Below are positions 8,358 through 16,749 of a stretch of 64,000 bases of DNA, in pieces. Source of the DNA: Spirosoma endbachense (GTDB lineage Bacteria; Bacteroidota; Bacteroidia; Cytophagales; Spirosomataceae); contig NZ_CP045997.1 of NCBI RefSeq assembly GCF_010233585.1, forward strand, positions 2,580,692 through 2,644,691, written 5' to 3'. The position numbers and the translations under genes are program-made. The notes beneath the pieces are model-generated. The model did not search any database and was not told the DNA's origin. It was given only the letters and a program-made list of their open reading frames with translations. Positions within the stretch are counted from its first letter, which is position 1; each line of letters starts with the position of its first letter.

Positions 8358-9248
8358 ATGAAACATTTTAAAACACTAAATGATCTGCATCGCGAAAATG
8401 GCTTTCCTCTCCCGGAAAATCCACTTTTCAGTATCTATCAATGTGATAAGACCTGTACAATGGGCGATCGGGAATTTACGAGTGATTTTTATATGATCGG
8501 CTTTAAGAAGATAAAGTCTGGCGTTGTGCTCTATGGTCGAACAAAGTATGATCATGAATCTGGGTCAATGATGTTTTTCAAACCCAATCAGGTAATTGAG
8601 ATGAACAATCTGGAATTTGATGAAGATGGATTCCTGGTATTCATCAGCGAAGATTTTTTGAACGGCCACCCATTGCACCATGAAATAAAGAAGTACCATT
8701 TTTTTGATTACGAGACCAATGAATCCCTGCATTTATCACCAAGTGAAGAAAAGATAACCTGGGAGCTATATCGTAAAATTGAAAACGAATACAATAATAA
8801 CCAAGATGAATACAGCCGCGAAATCATTCTAGCCAACATTGATACACTGTTGAAATACGCCCAACGATTCTATAAACGACAGTTTATTAACCGCTCAGAA
8901 ATTTCAGGCAAAACCGTCACTAAATTTTATGCAGAAATAGACGCCTACGTGGCTAGTGGATTTTTAGGTGTTAAAGGTCTACCTTCTGTTCAGTATCTAG
9001 CCGAACGACTCCATCTCTCTGCTGGCTATTTAACGGACCTGCTCAAACAGGAAAGTGGAAAAACCGCTCTGGAACATATCCATCTGTATTTAATATCGGA
9101 GGCTAAAAACCGACTAAAAGGGGAAGAGCAGTCTGTTTCTGAAATTGCCTATGGGTTAGGCTTTGACAATTTATCCTACTTCTCCCGCTTGTTTAAGAAA
9201 GAAGTGGGCATCAGCCCGAATATGTTCAAAAAGCAACTGCTTAATTAA
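8358..9248 (+). CDS. AraC family transcriptional regulator
   Basis: A 296-residue protein. The N-terminal 165 residues form an AraC-type cupin sensor domain (strands such as GVVLYGRTKYDHESGSMMFF). The C-terminal 100 residues carry two helix-turn-helix units: VQYLAERLHLSAGYLTDLLKQESGKTALEHI and VSEIAYGLGFDNLSYFSRLFKKEVGISPNMF, the second being the AraC signature. It probably activates or represses the preceding SDR gene or a nearby target (inference). The gene is more AT-rich than its neighbours. Confidence 0.93.
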   Translation: MKHFKTLNDLHRENGFPLPENPLFSIYQCDKTCTMGDREFTSDFYMIGFKKIKSGVVLYGRTKYDHESGSMMFFKPNQVIEMNNLEFDEDGFLVFISEDFLNGHPLHHEIKKYHFFDYETNESLHLSPSEEKITWELYRKIENEYNNNQDEYSREIILANIDTLLKYAQRFYKRQFINRSEISGKTVTKFYAEIDAYVASGFLGVKGLPSVQYLAERLHLSAGYLTDLLKQESGKTALEHIHLYLISEAKNRLKGEEQSVSEIAYGLGFDNLSYFSRLFKKEVGISPNMFKKQLLN

Positions 9249-9342
9249 TAGATGTATTGGTTATGACTACGTAAAACCTTAGCGACCACACGGCCAGTGA
9301 ATAGGACGGTTCCTTGTAATCGTTCAAATGGGCATGTTTTAT

Positions 9343-11874
9343 TTATGAATTCTCTTCTTCGCCACTCGCCGATTTGCCTTTCTTCACTTTGGCCCCATTC
9401 AAATTCCCGATTTTATAGCTGAACGTCAAGCGGATACTGGAGTTATAGATATACTGACGGAAATCCTGGTTAAATTGAGCGGAGTTCAACACCGAGGTGA
9501 AGCCCATACCGTTGGTCAGGAAGTTCTCGGCGGCTAAGCCTATGCTACCCCGTTTATTAGTGAAGGCTTTGCGGGCACCTAACGAATATTGAGCAAACCC
9601 AATCCGATAGCCTTGCAGCGCGATGTCCTTACCCCGATAGCCGAGGTTGGCCTGAATCGCCCAGCCTTTGTCAAATTGAATCTGGGTATCGAACCGGCCA
9701 CCCCACCGAACACCAGTGTTACTGAGCGGAATGGACAACCCCGACACATCCAGTGCCAATCCGCTGATGTAGCGGTACATAATATCAATGTTCGTATTGA
9801 CGCTCCATCGGGGTGTAATATTCACCGTAGCAAACAGGTTGGTGCCGTAATTATACTCCTTGCCAATGTTAGACCGGCGGCTTACTACTGCACCAATCAG
9901 GGTATCCGACCGTTGACTAATCGACTGAATATCATCCCTGTTGAGTCGGGAGTAAAGCGTTAGGTTCAGATAGGTTTTTTTGACGTATGTACTATACCCA
10001 AATTCAATCCGATCGGTTATTTCAGGCTTTAAATACGGATTGCCGATGGAAACATTATAGGGATTGGCTGCGTTGAAATTGGGGTTCAGATCCTGAACAT
10101 TCGGGCGCTGAATCCGGCGATTGTAAGCCAGTTTAATCGTGGTTGACTCGTTAAGCTTTTTCGAGAGATTAATGCTTGGAACCAGTTTGCCGTAGTTCGG
10201 AATGGAAATCGGTCCTTGCCCGCCAGCAGACGCCTGAATACTGGTGTATTCATACCGTGTTCCAGCCTTAATCGTGATCTTATTATGGGTCGTTAGTGTA
10301 TACGATAGGTAAGCTGCCCCAATGTTCTGATCATAAAGCAAGGAGCCATCCGGTCGCTGGCTGTCAACCACATAATCGGAGGTCGGTCCCGCCAGTAAGT
10401 ACTGATACTGGCTGTTGACTCTCCGATAGGTTTCTTTGGCCCCAAACTCCAATTGTTGGGCTTGGCTGATGGGCGTCTGGTAATCCACTTGCAGAACGAA
10501 CTCCTGACTGGTATTGAAGTTCAGGTTCCGCTGCCGGGTGGTCAGGATGCCCAGCGTATCCAGATTATTCGCGTCAAAATTATTGGTCAGGTGATTCTGG
10601 CTATACTGGGTCGAAATGCTTAATTCCCGTTGAGGTCCGTCGCCCGTGCCTGGATAGGTATGCAGGTAATCGATGTTCATATCGACCGAGTTCGACAAAT
10701 CCTGACTATTTACATCCCGTCTCGACGGTGCTCCTACGATGTCTCCCTTGAGCAAACTGGTTGCCAGGTGCTGATCACGACTTAAGTTGCGCACCCCAAA
10801 CCGAACACCGCCGGTTAGCGATTGATTTTTAGCGATATCGTAGTCCAGCCCCAGGGCATACTGCCCAAAGAGGCCCTTATCGAATCCATCCGAATGCTGA
10901 CGAGTCCGGACGGGGGCAATGGATTCACCCAGAAAGGTAGTCTGATTCAAATCTGAGCCTGATGGGTTATACACTCCCCGGCCATTACCGTTCAGGCTTA
11001 CACCCAGTTTGCCCTTTCGGAAACTACCATTCAACCCCAGCGTAGAGGTTCGGTTGCCCGAACCTCCATCTACATCGAGGTGCAACCCCTGTAACGTATT
11101 TTTCTTGGTGATGATGTTGATAATACCACCCGAACCTTCGGCATCGTATTTAGCTGAAGGCGAGGTGATAACTTCTACTGTTTTAATCAAATCGGCCGGA
11201 ATCTGCCGCAAGGCATCCGCCAGATTTCCGGCCAGAATGGATGAAGGTTTATTGTTGATCAACACGCGCACATTGGAGCTGCCCTGTAGAGATACATTAC
11301 CTGCCAGATCCACCGACAGCATTGGCACTTTTTTAAGAATATCGGTCGCATCACCGCCTTTAGCTGCTAGATCGACATCTGCGTTATAGACTAATCGGTC
11401 GACCTTATCTTCCACCAGAGCTTTCGTTCCTGCCACCGTTACTTCGTTGAGCGTACGAGTGCTGGCACTGAGTCGGATAACACCCATGTCTTTTGTCTGA
11501 CCTTTGGCAATCACGACGTTATCAATCGGTTTGGCATTGTAGCCCAGAAAAGAGACCAACAGTCTGTAGCTACCTGGGGCTAACTTGGTGAGTGTGAATT
11601 TACCTTTATCGTCGGCAACAGTGCCGTCAACCAGTTTATCGGTAGCTGTATTATAGACGGCAATGTTGGCATACTCAACCGCTTTTGTCAAGGTAGAGTC
11701 TACGACATAGCCCGAAATTTTTGCGTTGCCTTTTGATGAAGTTTCTCCTACTGGAATAGTCGAGGGTTGGCTTGATTGAGCCGGAACCGACGGGCTGGGT
11801 GTACCGCCCGATAGTTGAGCGAACGTAACGGTGGTCGTCAGTAAGAATAAATAAACTGTAGTTCTAAGCCACAT
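9343..11874 (-). CDS. TonB-dependent outer-membrane receptor (carboxypeptidase-regulatory domain, OMP beta-barrel type)
   Basis: An 843-residue protein. Signal peptide at residues 1-19 (cleavage after TFA), a Pro/Ser-rich linker, a carboxypeptidase-regulatory-like domain at about 50-145 (ISGYVVDSTLTKAVEYANIAVYN...LAPGSYRLLVSFLGY), a plug domain at about 145-270 (VRVLINNKPSSI, IKTVEVITSPSAKYDAEGSGGIINI), then a 22-strand barrel ending in SIRLTFSYKIGN plus a short charged tail. The plug-to-barrel layout matches the outer membrane beta-barrel family 3 group, in which the 'SAKYDAEG.GGIINIi' motif is typical. Such proteins import substrates or act as adhesin-like barrels; the ligand is unknown. 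It is paralogous to the receptor at 25353. Confidence 0.92.
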   Translation of the reverse strand: MWLRTTVYLFLLTTTVTFAQLSGGTPSPSVPAQSSQPSTIPVGETSSKGNAKISGYVVDSTLTKAVEYANIAVYNTATDKLVDGTVADDKGKFTLTKLAPGSYRLLVSFLGYNAKPIDNVVIAKGQTKDMGVIRLSASTRTLNEVTVAGTKALVEDKVDRLVYNADVDLAAKGGDATDILKKVPMLSVDLAGNVSLQGSSNVRVLINNKPSSILAGNLADALRQIPADLIKTVEVITSPSAKYDAEGSGGIINIITKKNTLQGLHLDVDGGSGNRTSTLGLNGSFRKGKLGVSLNGNGRGVYNPSGSDLNQTTFLGESIAPVRTRQHSDGFDKGLFGQYALGLDYDIAKNQSLTGGVRFGVRNLSRDQHLATSLLKGDIVGAPSRRDVNSQDLSNSVDMNIDYLHTYPGTGDGPQRELSISTQYSQNHLTNNFDANNLDTLGILTTRQRNLNFNTSQEFVLQVDYQTPISQAQQLEFGAKETYRRVNSQYQYLLAGPTSDYVVDSQRPDGSLLYDQNIGAAYLSYTLTTHNKITIKAGTRYEYTSIQASAGGQGPISIPNYGKLVPSINLSKKLNESTTIKLAYNRRIQRPNVQDLNPNFNAANPYNVSIGNPYLKPEITDRIEFGYSTYVKKTYLNLTLYSRLNRDDIQSISQRSDTLIGAVVSRRSNIGKEYNYGTNLFATVNITPRWSVNTNIDIMYRYISGLALDVSGLSIPLSNTGVRWGGRFDTQIQFDKGWAIQANLGYRGKDIALQGYRIGFAQYSLGARKAFTNKRGSIGLAAENFLTNGMGFTSVLNSAQFNQDFRQYIYNSSIRLTFSYKIGNLNGAKVKKGKSASGEEENS

Positions 11875-12064
11875 ATCCTGATCGTGAAAATTTGACTATT
11901 GCCAGATTGAACAAAATTGCCACTGGCCATTGGTGAATCGAAAAGAAACGTGGCTAATGCCTTTTATATGTGGTTGAATGGCCATAATAACTGCCTGAGT
12001 TCAAAGTCATGGCCTGCTTATTTTGCGTCGATAAGCGGGCCACGGCTTTAGTCAATACACTGGT

Positions 12065-12520
12065 TTACTTAATAAATTGACCTTTTTCGTCAAAAATCAG
12101 GTCTTTGCCACCTACCGCTGCTTCGTAGGTTTTCCTACCTTTTGCATCGACGATTTCAGCTGCTTCCTTAATCGTCTTTCCTGCATGGTGTTTAGCTACA
12201 TACGCCCGCACCGATGCAGGCAGAGCCGATTCGGCAATGGTCATTTCTGTTTCGAGTACATTACCCTTAGCATCAATAACCAGCGACAATTCTTTTCCGT
12301 TGTGGGTCAGACCAGCCTCATAATTCCCGTCTTCTTTTTCCCATTTCACGGCTTTCGCTCCTGGATATAAACGGGCAACGGTGGCTTTGGCAGCCGCTGG
12401 CACATCAATCGTCAATACAGTTATTGCAGGCTTTGAATTAACTATGGAATTCCTCAGAGAAACCGATGCAACGTGTGCCGACGTGAATATGATCAGACCA
12501 CTTATCAATAGTGTATACAT
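12065..12520 (-). CDS. Secreted PepSY-like domain protein
   Basis: A 151-residue exported protein. A hydrophobic N-terminus (residues 1-19) is followed by the PepSY-like repeat: VPAAAKATVARLYPGAKAVKWEKEDGNYEAGLTHNGKELSLVIDAKGNVLETE, then a second half IAESALPASVRAYVAKHHAGKTIKEAAEIVDAKGRKTYEAAVGGKDLIFDEKG. This is the two-unit beta-lactamase-inhibitor-like fold common in Bacteroidota periplasmic proteins. The family often accompanies OmpR-type two-component systems, and one lies immediately upstream here. Its promoter region carries the same direct repeat as the regulator gene (12567-12584), so it is a likely target of that system (inference). Confidence 0.85.
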   Translation of the reverse strand: MYTLLISGLIIFTSAHVASVSLRNSIVNSKPAITVLTIDVPAAAKATVARLYPGAKAVKWEKEDGNYEAGLTHNGKELSLVIDAKGNVLETEMTIAESALPASVRAYVAKHHAGKTIKEAAEIVDAKGRKTYEAAVGGKDLIFDEKGQFIK

Positions 12521-12566
12521 GTGCTTCTAATGATTTTGTTTATGGATCAAAATTACGGTTGGATTC

Positions 12567-12584
12567 TAAAGCAATTTTGAAGTT
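12567..12584 (+). promoter_or_regulatory. Candidate response-regulator site 1 (11-bp direct repeat)
   Basis: TAAAG (12567-12571) and TGAAG (12578-12582) lie 11 bases apart, in TAAAGCAATTTTGAAGTT. The same layout is found at 14745-14762 and 46903-46920. An 11-bp direct repeat is the usual layout for OmpR-family regulators. It lies 47-64 bases upstream of the PepSY-like gene start. Confidence 0.5.
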
Positions 12585-12638
12585 GCCGCAGGTCGATTAG
12601 CTTAGTCCTACGAGTAGGAGATGTACTAAAAATATAAT

Positions 12639-12688
12639 AAACCCGCCCCGACATTCCCCTTTATATCGGGTTACGTCAGGGCAGGTTT
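12639..12688 (-). terminator. Intrinsic terminator of the two-component operon
   Basis: On the minus strand AAACCTGCCCTGAC (12688-12675) pairs with GTCGGGGCGGGTTT (12652-12639), with two U-G wobbles, followed by an AT-rich run ATTATATTTTT. It is about 70 bases downstream of the histidine kinase stop codon and separates the operon from the PepSY-like gene. Confidence 0.65.
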
Positions 12689-12757
12689 GTACTCTTTCAT
12701 ACGGGCCAGGGTTAGCTTCTGTGAATTATTGCCAATAGACTCCATAGTTAAAATCCC

Positions 12758-14023
12758 TCAGAAATCAACCTGAAACATATGCCGACGCATCGACGAAGCA
12801 TAGTCGTATTTCAGAGTCATTCCATACTGCGCGGCAATTTCTTTCACTAAGGCTAATCCCAGACCGGTAGACTGAGGAAGCGCCTGGTTGCGGACAAACC
12901 GCCGAAAAAGTTGGTCCTCGGGAAATGGTAACGGATCACCTTCATTGGTGATAATAAAACAATTGCTGCCTACCTGAACGAAAATAGAACTGCCCGCATC
13001 GCCGTGCCGGACAGCGTTTTTGATCAGATTCGAAAAAAGTACATCGGCTAATTGTCGGTTTAGGGATTTAACGGGCCCATCTTTAATCATCCGGCTAATA
13101 GCGATGCCTCGGTGCGACACATAATCCGAGTAGTTAGTCAGGAGTTGATTGACCAACTCGCCGATATTAACGGCATCATTATGGGCAAACTGGTGGTTAT
13201 CAATCTTGGCCAGCAACAACAAGGATTGATTCATGGCGGACAATCGCTTTACTTCCTGTTGTGACCGCTGAATCCGATCCAAATCAGATTCATTCAAACC
13301 CTCCGACTGTTGCAATAGGTCTAACTCGCAGGACAGCACACTTAAGGGTGTCTGCATTTCGTGCGATGCATTATCGGTAAACTGCTTTTGTTGAGCATAT
13401 TGATGGCGAGTCCGGCGACTCATTTCATCGAGCGACTGACTCAATAGCTTAAACTCATGCACATCACTCGATGGAAATTCAGCCTCATCGGGGCCATCGA
13501 TCCGATAGTATTGTAACTGACGAACGATCCCATAGAATGGCTGCCAGATGCGACGGGTAACCAGTACGTCGGCCAATACGAGCAATACCACGACGATCAG
13601 AAAACAAACGATGACACCTACCGAAACCACACTGGCGATTTCATCAAACTCCAGATACGATTGTTGAAGACTTATGCTATAATTCTGACCATCAACGGCA
13701 TACGTAGAACGAAGCATCCGAACGGGCGACCGTTCTTTTTCCCGATGCCTGAAGGCTACTGTATCTGAATAGGCAGGTACGGTCTGGTATGATAATGGAG
13801 CCAGGGTGATCCGTACGTTTGGGTCCCAGCCCGGAAGGTCATCAGCATCGGGTGGGTGAAGGCGGAGTTGTTCCTTGACCTGAATGAGTTCACTGGCCAG
13901 CAACTCATCTATTTCATGCAGCATGTCCCGGTGAATATATGCATTCAGTAGAAAAATACCACCGAGAGCGATCGGGAAGGCTGCCAGCAGCAGGTAGAGT
14001 GCCGTTTTATAGAGCAGTTTCAT
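12758..14023 (-). CDS. Sensor histidine kinase (OmpR-system partner)
   Basis: A 421-residue membrane kinase. Two membrane segments (about residues 6-28 and 132-153) enclose a periplasmic sensor of about 100 residues. A linker follows, then the dimerisation domain with the phosphorylated histidine at about 221 in NASHEMQTPLS. The ATP-binding domain shows an N-box (LFSNLIKNAVRHG) and a G-box (STGLGLALVKEI). It autophosphorylates and passes phosphate to the regulator, whose gene overlaps its start by 4 bases (14020-14023). The ligand is unknown. Confidence 0.94.
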   Translation of the reverse strand: MKLLYKTALYLLLAAFPIALGGIFLLNAYIHRDMLHEIDELLASELIQVKEQLRLHPPDADDLPGWDPNVRITLAPLSYQTVPAYSDTVAFRHREKERSPVRMLRSTYAVDGQNYSISLQQSYLEFDEIASVVSVGVIVCFLIVVVLLVLADVLVTRRIWQPFYGIVRQLQYYRIDGPDEAEFPSSDVHEFKLLSQSLDEMSRRTRHQYAQQKQFTDNASHEMQTPLSVLSCELDLLQQSEGLNESDLDRIQRSQQEVKRLSAMNQSLLLLAKIDNHQFAHNDAVNIGELVNQLLTNYSDYVSHRGIAISRMIKDGPVKSLNRQLADVLFSNLIKNAVRHGDAGSSIFVQVGSNCFIITNEGDPLPFPEDQLFRRFVRNQALPQSTGLGLALVKEIAAQYGMTLKYDYASSMRRHMFQVDF

Positions 14024-14700
14024 TCGCCTGGCGTGAAAATATAACCAGCTCCGTAGCGTGTTGTGATGTAATCCGGACTACCGGCATCCAATAGTTTCCG
14101 GCGCAGGTTCCGAACATGTGTGTACAGAAAATCATGCGAGTCGATCCCATCCATATAATCACCCCAAACGTGTTCGACAATGACCGCTTTGGATAAGAGT
14201 CGATTTTTGTTGGTAACCAGAAATAAGAGCAATTCGTATTCTTTAACCGTCAACTCTACTGGCTGATTTTCCACAAGGACCTGGTTGCGGTTAGGCACCA
14301 GGGTAATGGCCCCGAAAACGAGTTGGGTTTCCCCCTCATGCTGACGCCTTCGCATCAACGATCGGATGCGTGCGTTTAGCTCGGGTAGATGAAAGGGTTT
14401 GGTCATATAATCATCGGCCCCTAACTCTAACCCGGAGAGCTTATCATCCAGAGAGTTTTTTGCCGATACGATGATAATGCCCGCCTGCGAATGTGCTTCC
14501 TTCAACTCTTTTACAATCGCAAGCCCATTGCCATCGGGCAACGTAATGTCCAGCACGACACAATCGTACTCATAATCATGCGCTTTCACGGAGGCCGTAC
14601 GGAAATTATTCGCCGTCGATACATTGTAGTGTTCACTCTCCAGATAGTGGCGCATGGCTACCAGTAGCGAAGGTTCGTCTTCAATCAGCAAAATTTTCAT
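14020..14700 (-). CDS. OmpR/PhoB family response regulator
   Basis: A 226-residue regulator with a receiver domain (acidic pair E7-D8, phospho-acceptor Asp51 in VVLDITLPDGNG, Lys near 101 in YMTKPFHLPEL) and a C-terminal winged helix (LTVKEYELLLFLVTNKNRLLSK...HVRNLRRKL, GAGYIFTPGE). It is translated with the overlapping kinase gene downstream. The upstream region has an 11-bp direct repeat 45-60 bases before the start codon, so the operon may control itself and the divergent PAP2 gene (inference). Confidence 0.95.
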   Translation of the reverse strand: MKILLIEDEPSLLVAMRHYLESEHYNVSTANNFRTASVKAHDYEYDCVVLDITLPDGNGLAIVKELKEAHSQAGIIIVSAKNSLDDKLSGLELGADDYMTKPFHLPELNARIRSLMRRRQHEGETQLVFGAITLVPNRNQVLVENQPVELTVKEYELLLFLVTNKNRLLSKAVIVEHVWGDYMDGIDSHDFLYTHVRNLRRKLLDAGSPDYITTRYGAGYIFTPGE

Positions 14701-14744
14701 GATCCCTGTTTTGGGGTTATTTCTTCAAAGTACTGTCCCAAAAC

Positions 14745-14762
14745 TGAATACATTTTGAAGTT
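14745..14762 (+). promoter_or_regulatory. Candidate response-regulator site 2 (11-bp direct repeat)
   Basis: TGAAT (14745-14749) and TGAAG (14756-14760) in TGAATACATTTTGAAGTT, the same spacing and orientation as sites at 12567 and 46903. It sits between the divergent regulator gene (start 14700) and the PAP2 gene (start 14919). Confidence 0.5.
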
Positions 14763-14918
14763 GGTCTTGCTGCTGGAGGTATTCGCTTTTCAACTTCAGA
14801 TTCTCTTTAGGTTTCCTCCGTTCCTTTACGCTACCCTCCTACCTGCCCGACTCTATAAAGCGCCGTAGCCACCCCACCCTTACAGCTCCCGGCGCGTAGT
14901 GACTAGTGAATAGACCAT

Positions 14919-15689
14919 ATGAATAACCGAATGACAAAACAAAAGGGGCAATTCGATTCTCCATTTTCCTGCTGGGTACTGCTCAGTTGGCTTTTTTTAT
15001 TTCCACTACTCACAACCTATGGGCAACCAGTAAATACCGTATTTCAGCGAACGTCGTGGGATACGATTCCGGCTAGTCCCACTGCATTCCGGTGGGTGGC
15101 TCCAGCCGTACTAATTCCCGTTGGACTGGCTTTATTACCTGATTACCCGAACAGTCATTTAGATCGCTTTTACGTCCGAGGTGAGATTCAGGATAAAATC
15201 CATTTCCGTACTCATGCAGACGATTACCTACAATATGGACCAGCCGTTGCCTGGGCCGGATTGAGTCTGGCGGGCGTGAAAGGTCGATCGAATCCCCTCG
15301 ACCGGGCGTTTATTGGCGTACTAGCTTATGGGATCAGTTCTGTAGTTGTATTGGGCCTGAAACATACCACGAATGAGCTTCGGCCCGATGGGTCCAATTC
15401 CCTATCCTTCCCATCGGGACATACCACCGATGCCTTTACGGGAGCTGGCTTACTGGATCGGGAATTTAGAGGGGTCAGCCCCTGGATTCCCATTGGTGGG
15501 TATGCCATGGCCACATCGACTGGAATCTTACGGATGACTAATGATAAGCACTGGATATCGGATGTACTGGTTGGCGCGGGTATCGGGTTACTCTCCACCG
15601 AAGTAGCGTACCATGTCTATCCGTGGTTGAAGCGGAAACTGGGTCGGCATAAATCAGCTTTGCATCAACTCATCTCTGCGCGGTTATGA
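14919..15689 (+). CDS. PAP2 family phosphatase (exported/membrane-anchored)
   Basis: A 256-residue protein with an N-terminal membrane segment or signal (about residues 15-35). All three PAP2 motifs are present: K-x6-RP in KHTTNELRP (about 148-156), PSGH in SFPSGHTTD (about 165), and R-x5-H-x3-D in LRMTNDKHWISDVL (about 207-217). The family dephosphorylates lipid phosphates, such as undecaprenyl pyrophosphate or lipid A, at the membrane or in the periplasm. Its stop overlaps the start of the next gene by 4 bases, so it heads a four-gene unit. It diverges from an OmpR-type operon that probably regulates it (inference). Confidence 0.93.
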   Translation: MNNRMTKQKGQFDSPFSCWVLLSWLFLFPLLTTYGQPVNTVFQRTSWDTIPASPTAFRWVAPAVLIPVGLALLPDYPNSHLDRFYVRGEIQDKIHFRTHADDYLQYGPAVAWAGLSLAGVKGRSNPLDRAFIGVLAYGISSVVVLGLKHTTNELRPDGSNSLSFPSGHTTDAFTGAGLLDREFRGVSPWIPIGGYAMATSTGILRMTNDKHWISDVLVGAGIGLLSTEVAYHVYPWLKRKLGRHKSALHQLISARL

Positions 15690-16747
15690 TTCAACAACTG
15701 TTGTTCGGCTTGCTGCTCTTCTCCCTTCAGGTAAGCGCTCAAGAATCCAGGCCGGATCCTGATCATTCCAGACAGGCTCAATTTATTCAATTACCCGTCC
15801 TTTATTATACACCCGAAACAAGGCTGGGCTACGACCTTTTGGGCGTTTGTCTTTTTCGGACAGACAGTTCTGCCCGAACGTCAAATGTGGATGATGGCAA
15901 AATCCACACCCTCAACCGGCAAACTGTTGTAGAGCCAAGGTACACCGTTTTTACCTACCGTGAACACTATTTACCACGGGGTATGTTTCTCTACACACTG
16001 TTTCCGGAATTTTATTACGGCATCGGAAATGAAACAACCGATAGTCAGAAGGAATTGATTTCCTACAAAAGTTTGCGGGCCTACAATCGATTTCTTCGGC
16101 AAGTTCGGCCCGGTCTGTTTGTCGGCTTACAACAACAATTTTTCAAAACGTTCGATGTTAACCGCTCGTCGGAGGCCCCATTTCCGATGAATACGTTGAT
16201 TGGCGGGCTTGGTAGTGTGGTCAATGGAGTCGGTGTGGCGGCCGTTCGGGATACACGTGATACTCCGGGGTTGGTTTGCAGATGTATCCAGCATGCTATA
16301 CGGTCAGGCGCTGGGCAGTCAGTTCGCCTTTACTAACTATACTGTGGACATTCGGCGTTACAACTTGCTGGCTCCTCACACAGTTCTGGCGTTGCCGGGT
16401 TTTGCGAATCTGAATGTTGGCGAAGTCCCGTTCAAGCTGGCGGCTACGTTTGGCTGGTCTTTTTTGCTGCGAGGCTATTACAATGGGCGTTACCGCGACA
16501 ACAATGCACTGGCATTTCAGGCCGAAGTCCGGCAACGATTAATTGGACGCCTGGGGGTACGGTATTTGCACCAGCAGGCAACGTAGCGACTGTACTGATT
16601 GAATTTTCACCCTTAGAGTGGAAAGTGGCAGGTGGTGCCGGACTCCGGTTCCTGATTAGCCGCAAAGAACACCTGAACCGGCGATTCGATGTGGCCATGG
16701 GGCAGCAAACACACGGCATTTACGTCAATATATCCGAAGCCTTTTAA
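15686..16747 (+). pseudogene. Outer-membrane beta-barrel (BamA/surface-antigen-like) gene with two frameshifts
   Basis: The protein starts MIQQLLFGLLLFSLQVSAQ (signal peptide) and continues as barrel strands: FIQLPVLYYTPETRLGY, TYREHYLPRGMFLYTLFPEFYYGIGNET, FRPGLFVGLQQQ-like strands, VVNGVGVAAVRDTRDTP. There the frame is lost at a GGGG run (16267-16270). It resumes one frame over as GWFADVSSMLYG...FATFGW-like strands up to GRLGV, is lost again at a GGGGG run (about 16552-16556), and returns to the original frame for TVFAPAGNVATVLIEFSPLEWKVAGGAGLRFLISRKEHLNRRFDVA...GIYVNISEAF, ending at TAA 16745-16747. The final segment is the typical C-terminal surface-antigen sequence. Either a real pseudogene or two homopolymer sequencing errors: the indels cancel, and both lie in G runs. 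Confidence 0.8.
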
Positions 16748-16749
16748 CT

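Noticed and set aside
9589..9963. 124-residue plus-strand frame within the TonB receptor gene
   Set aside because: It is antisense to a clearly conserved receptor barrel and has no motif.
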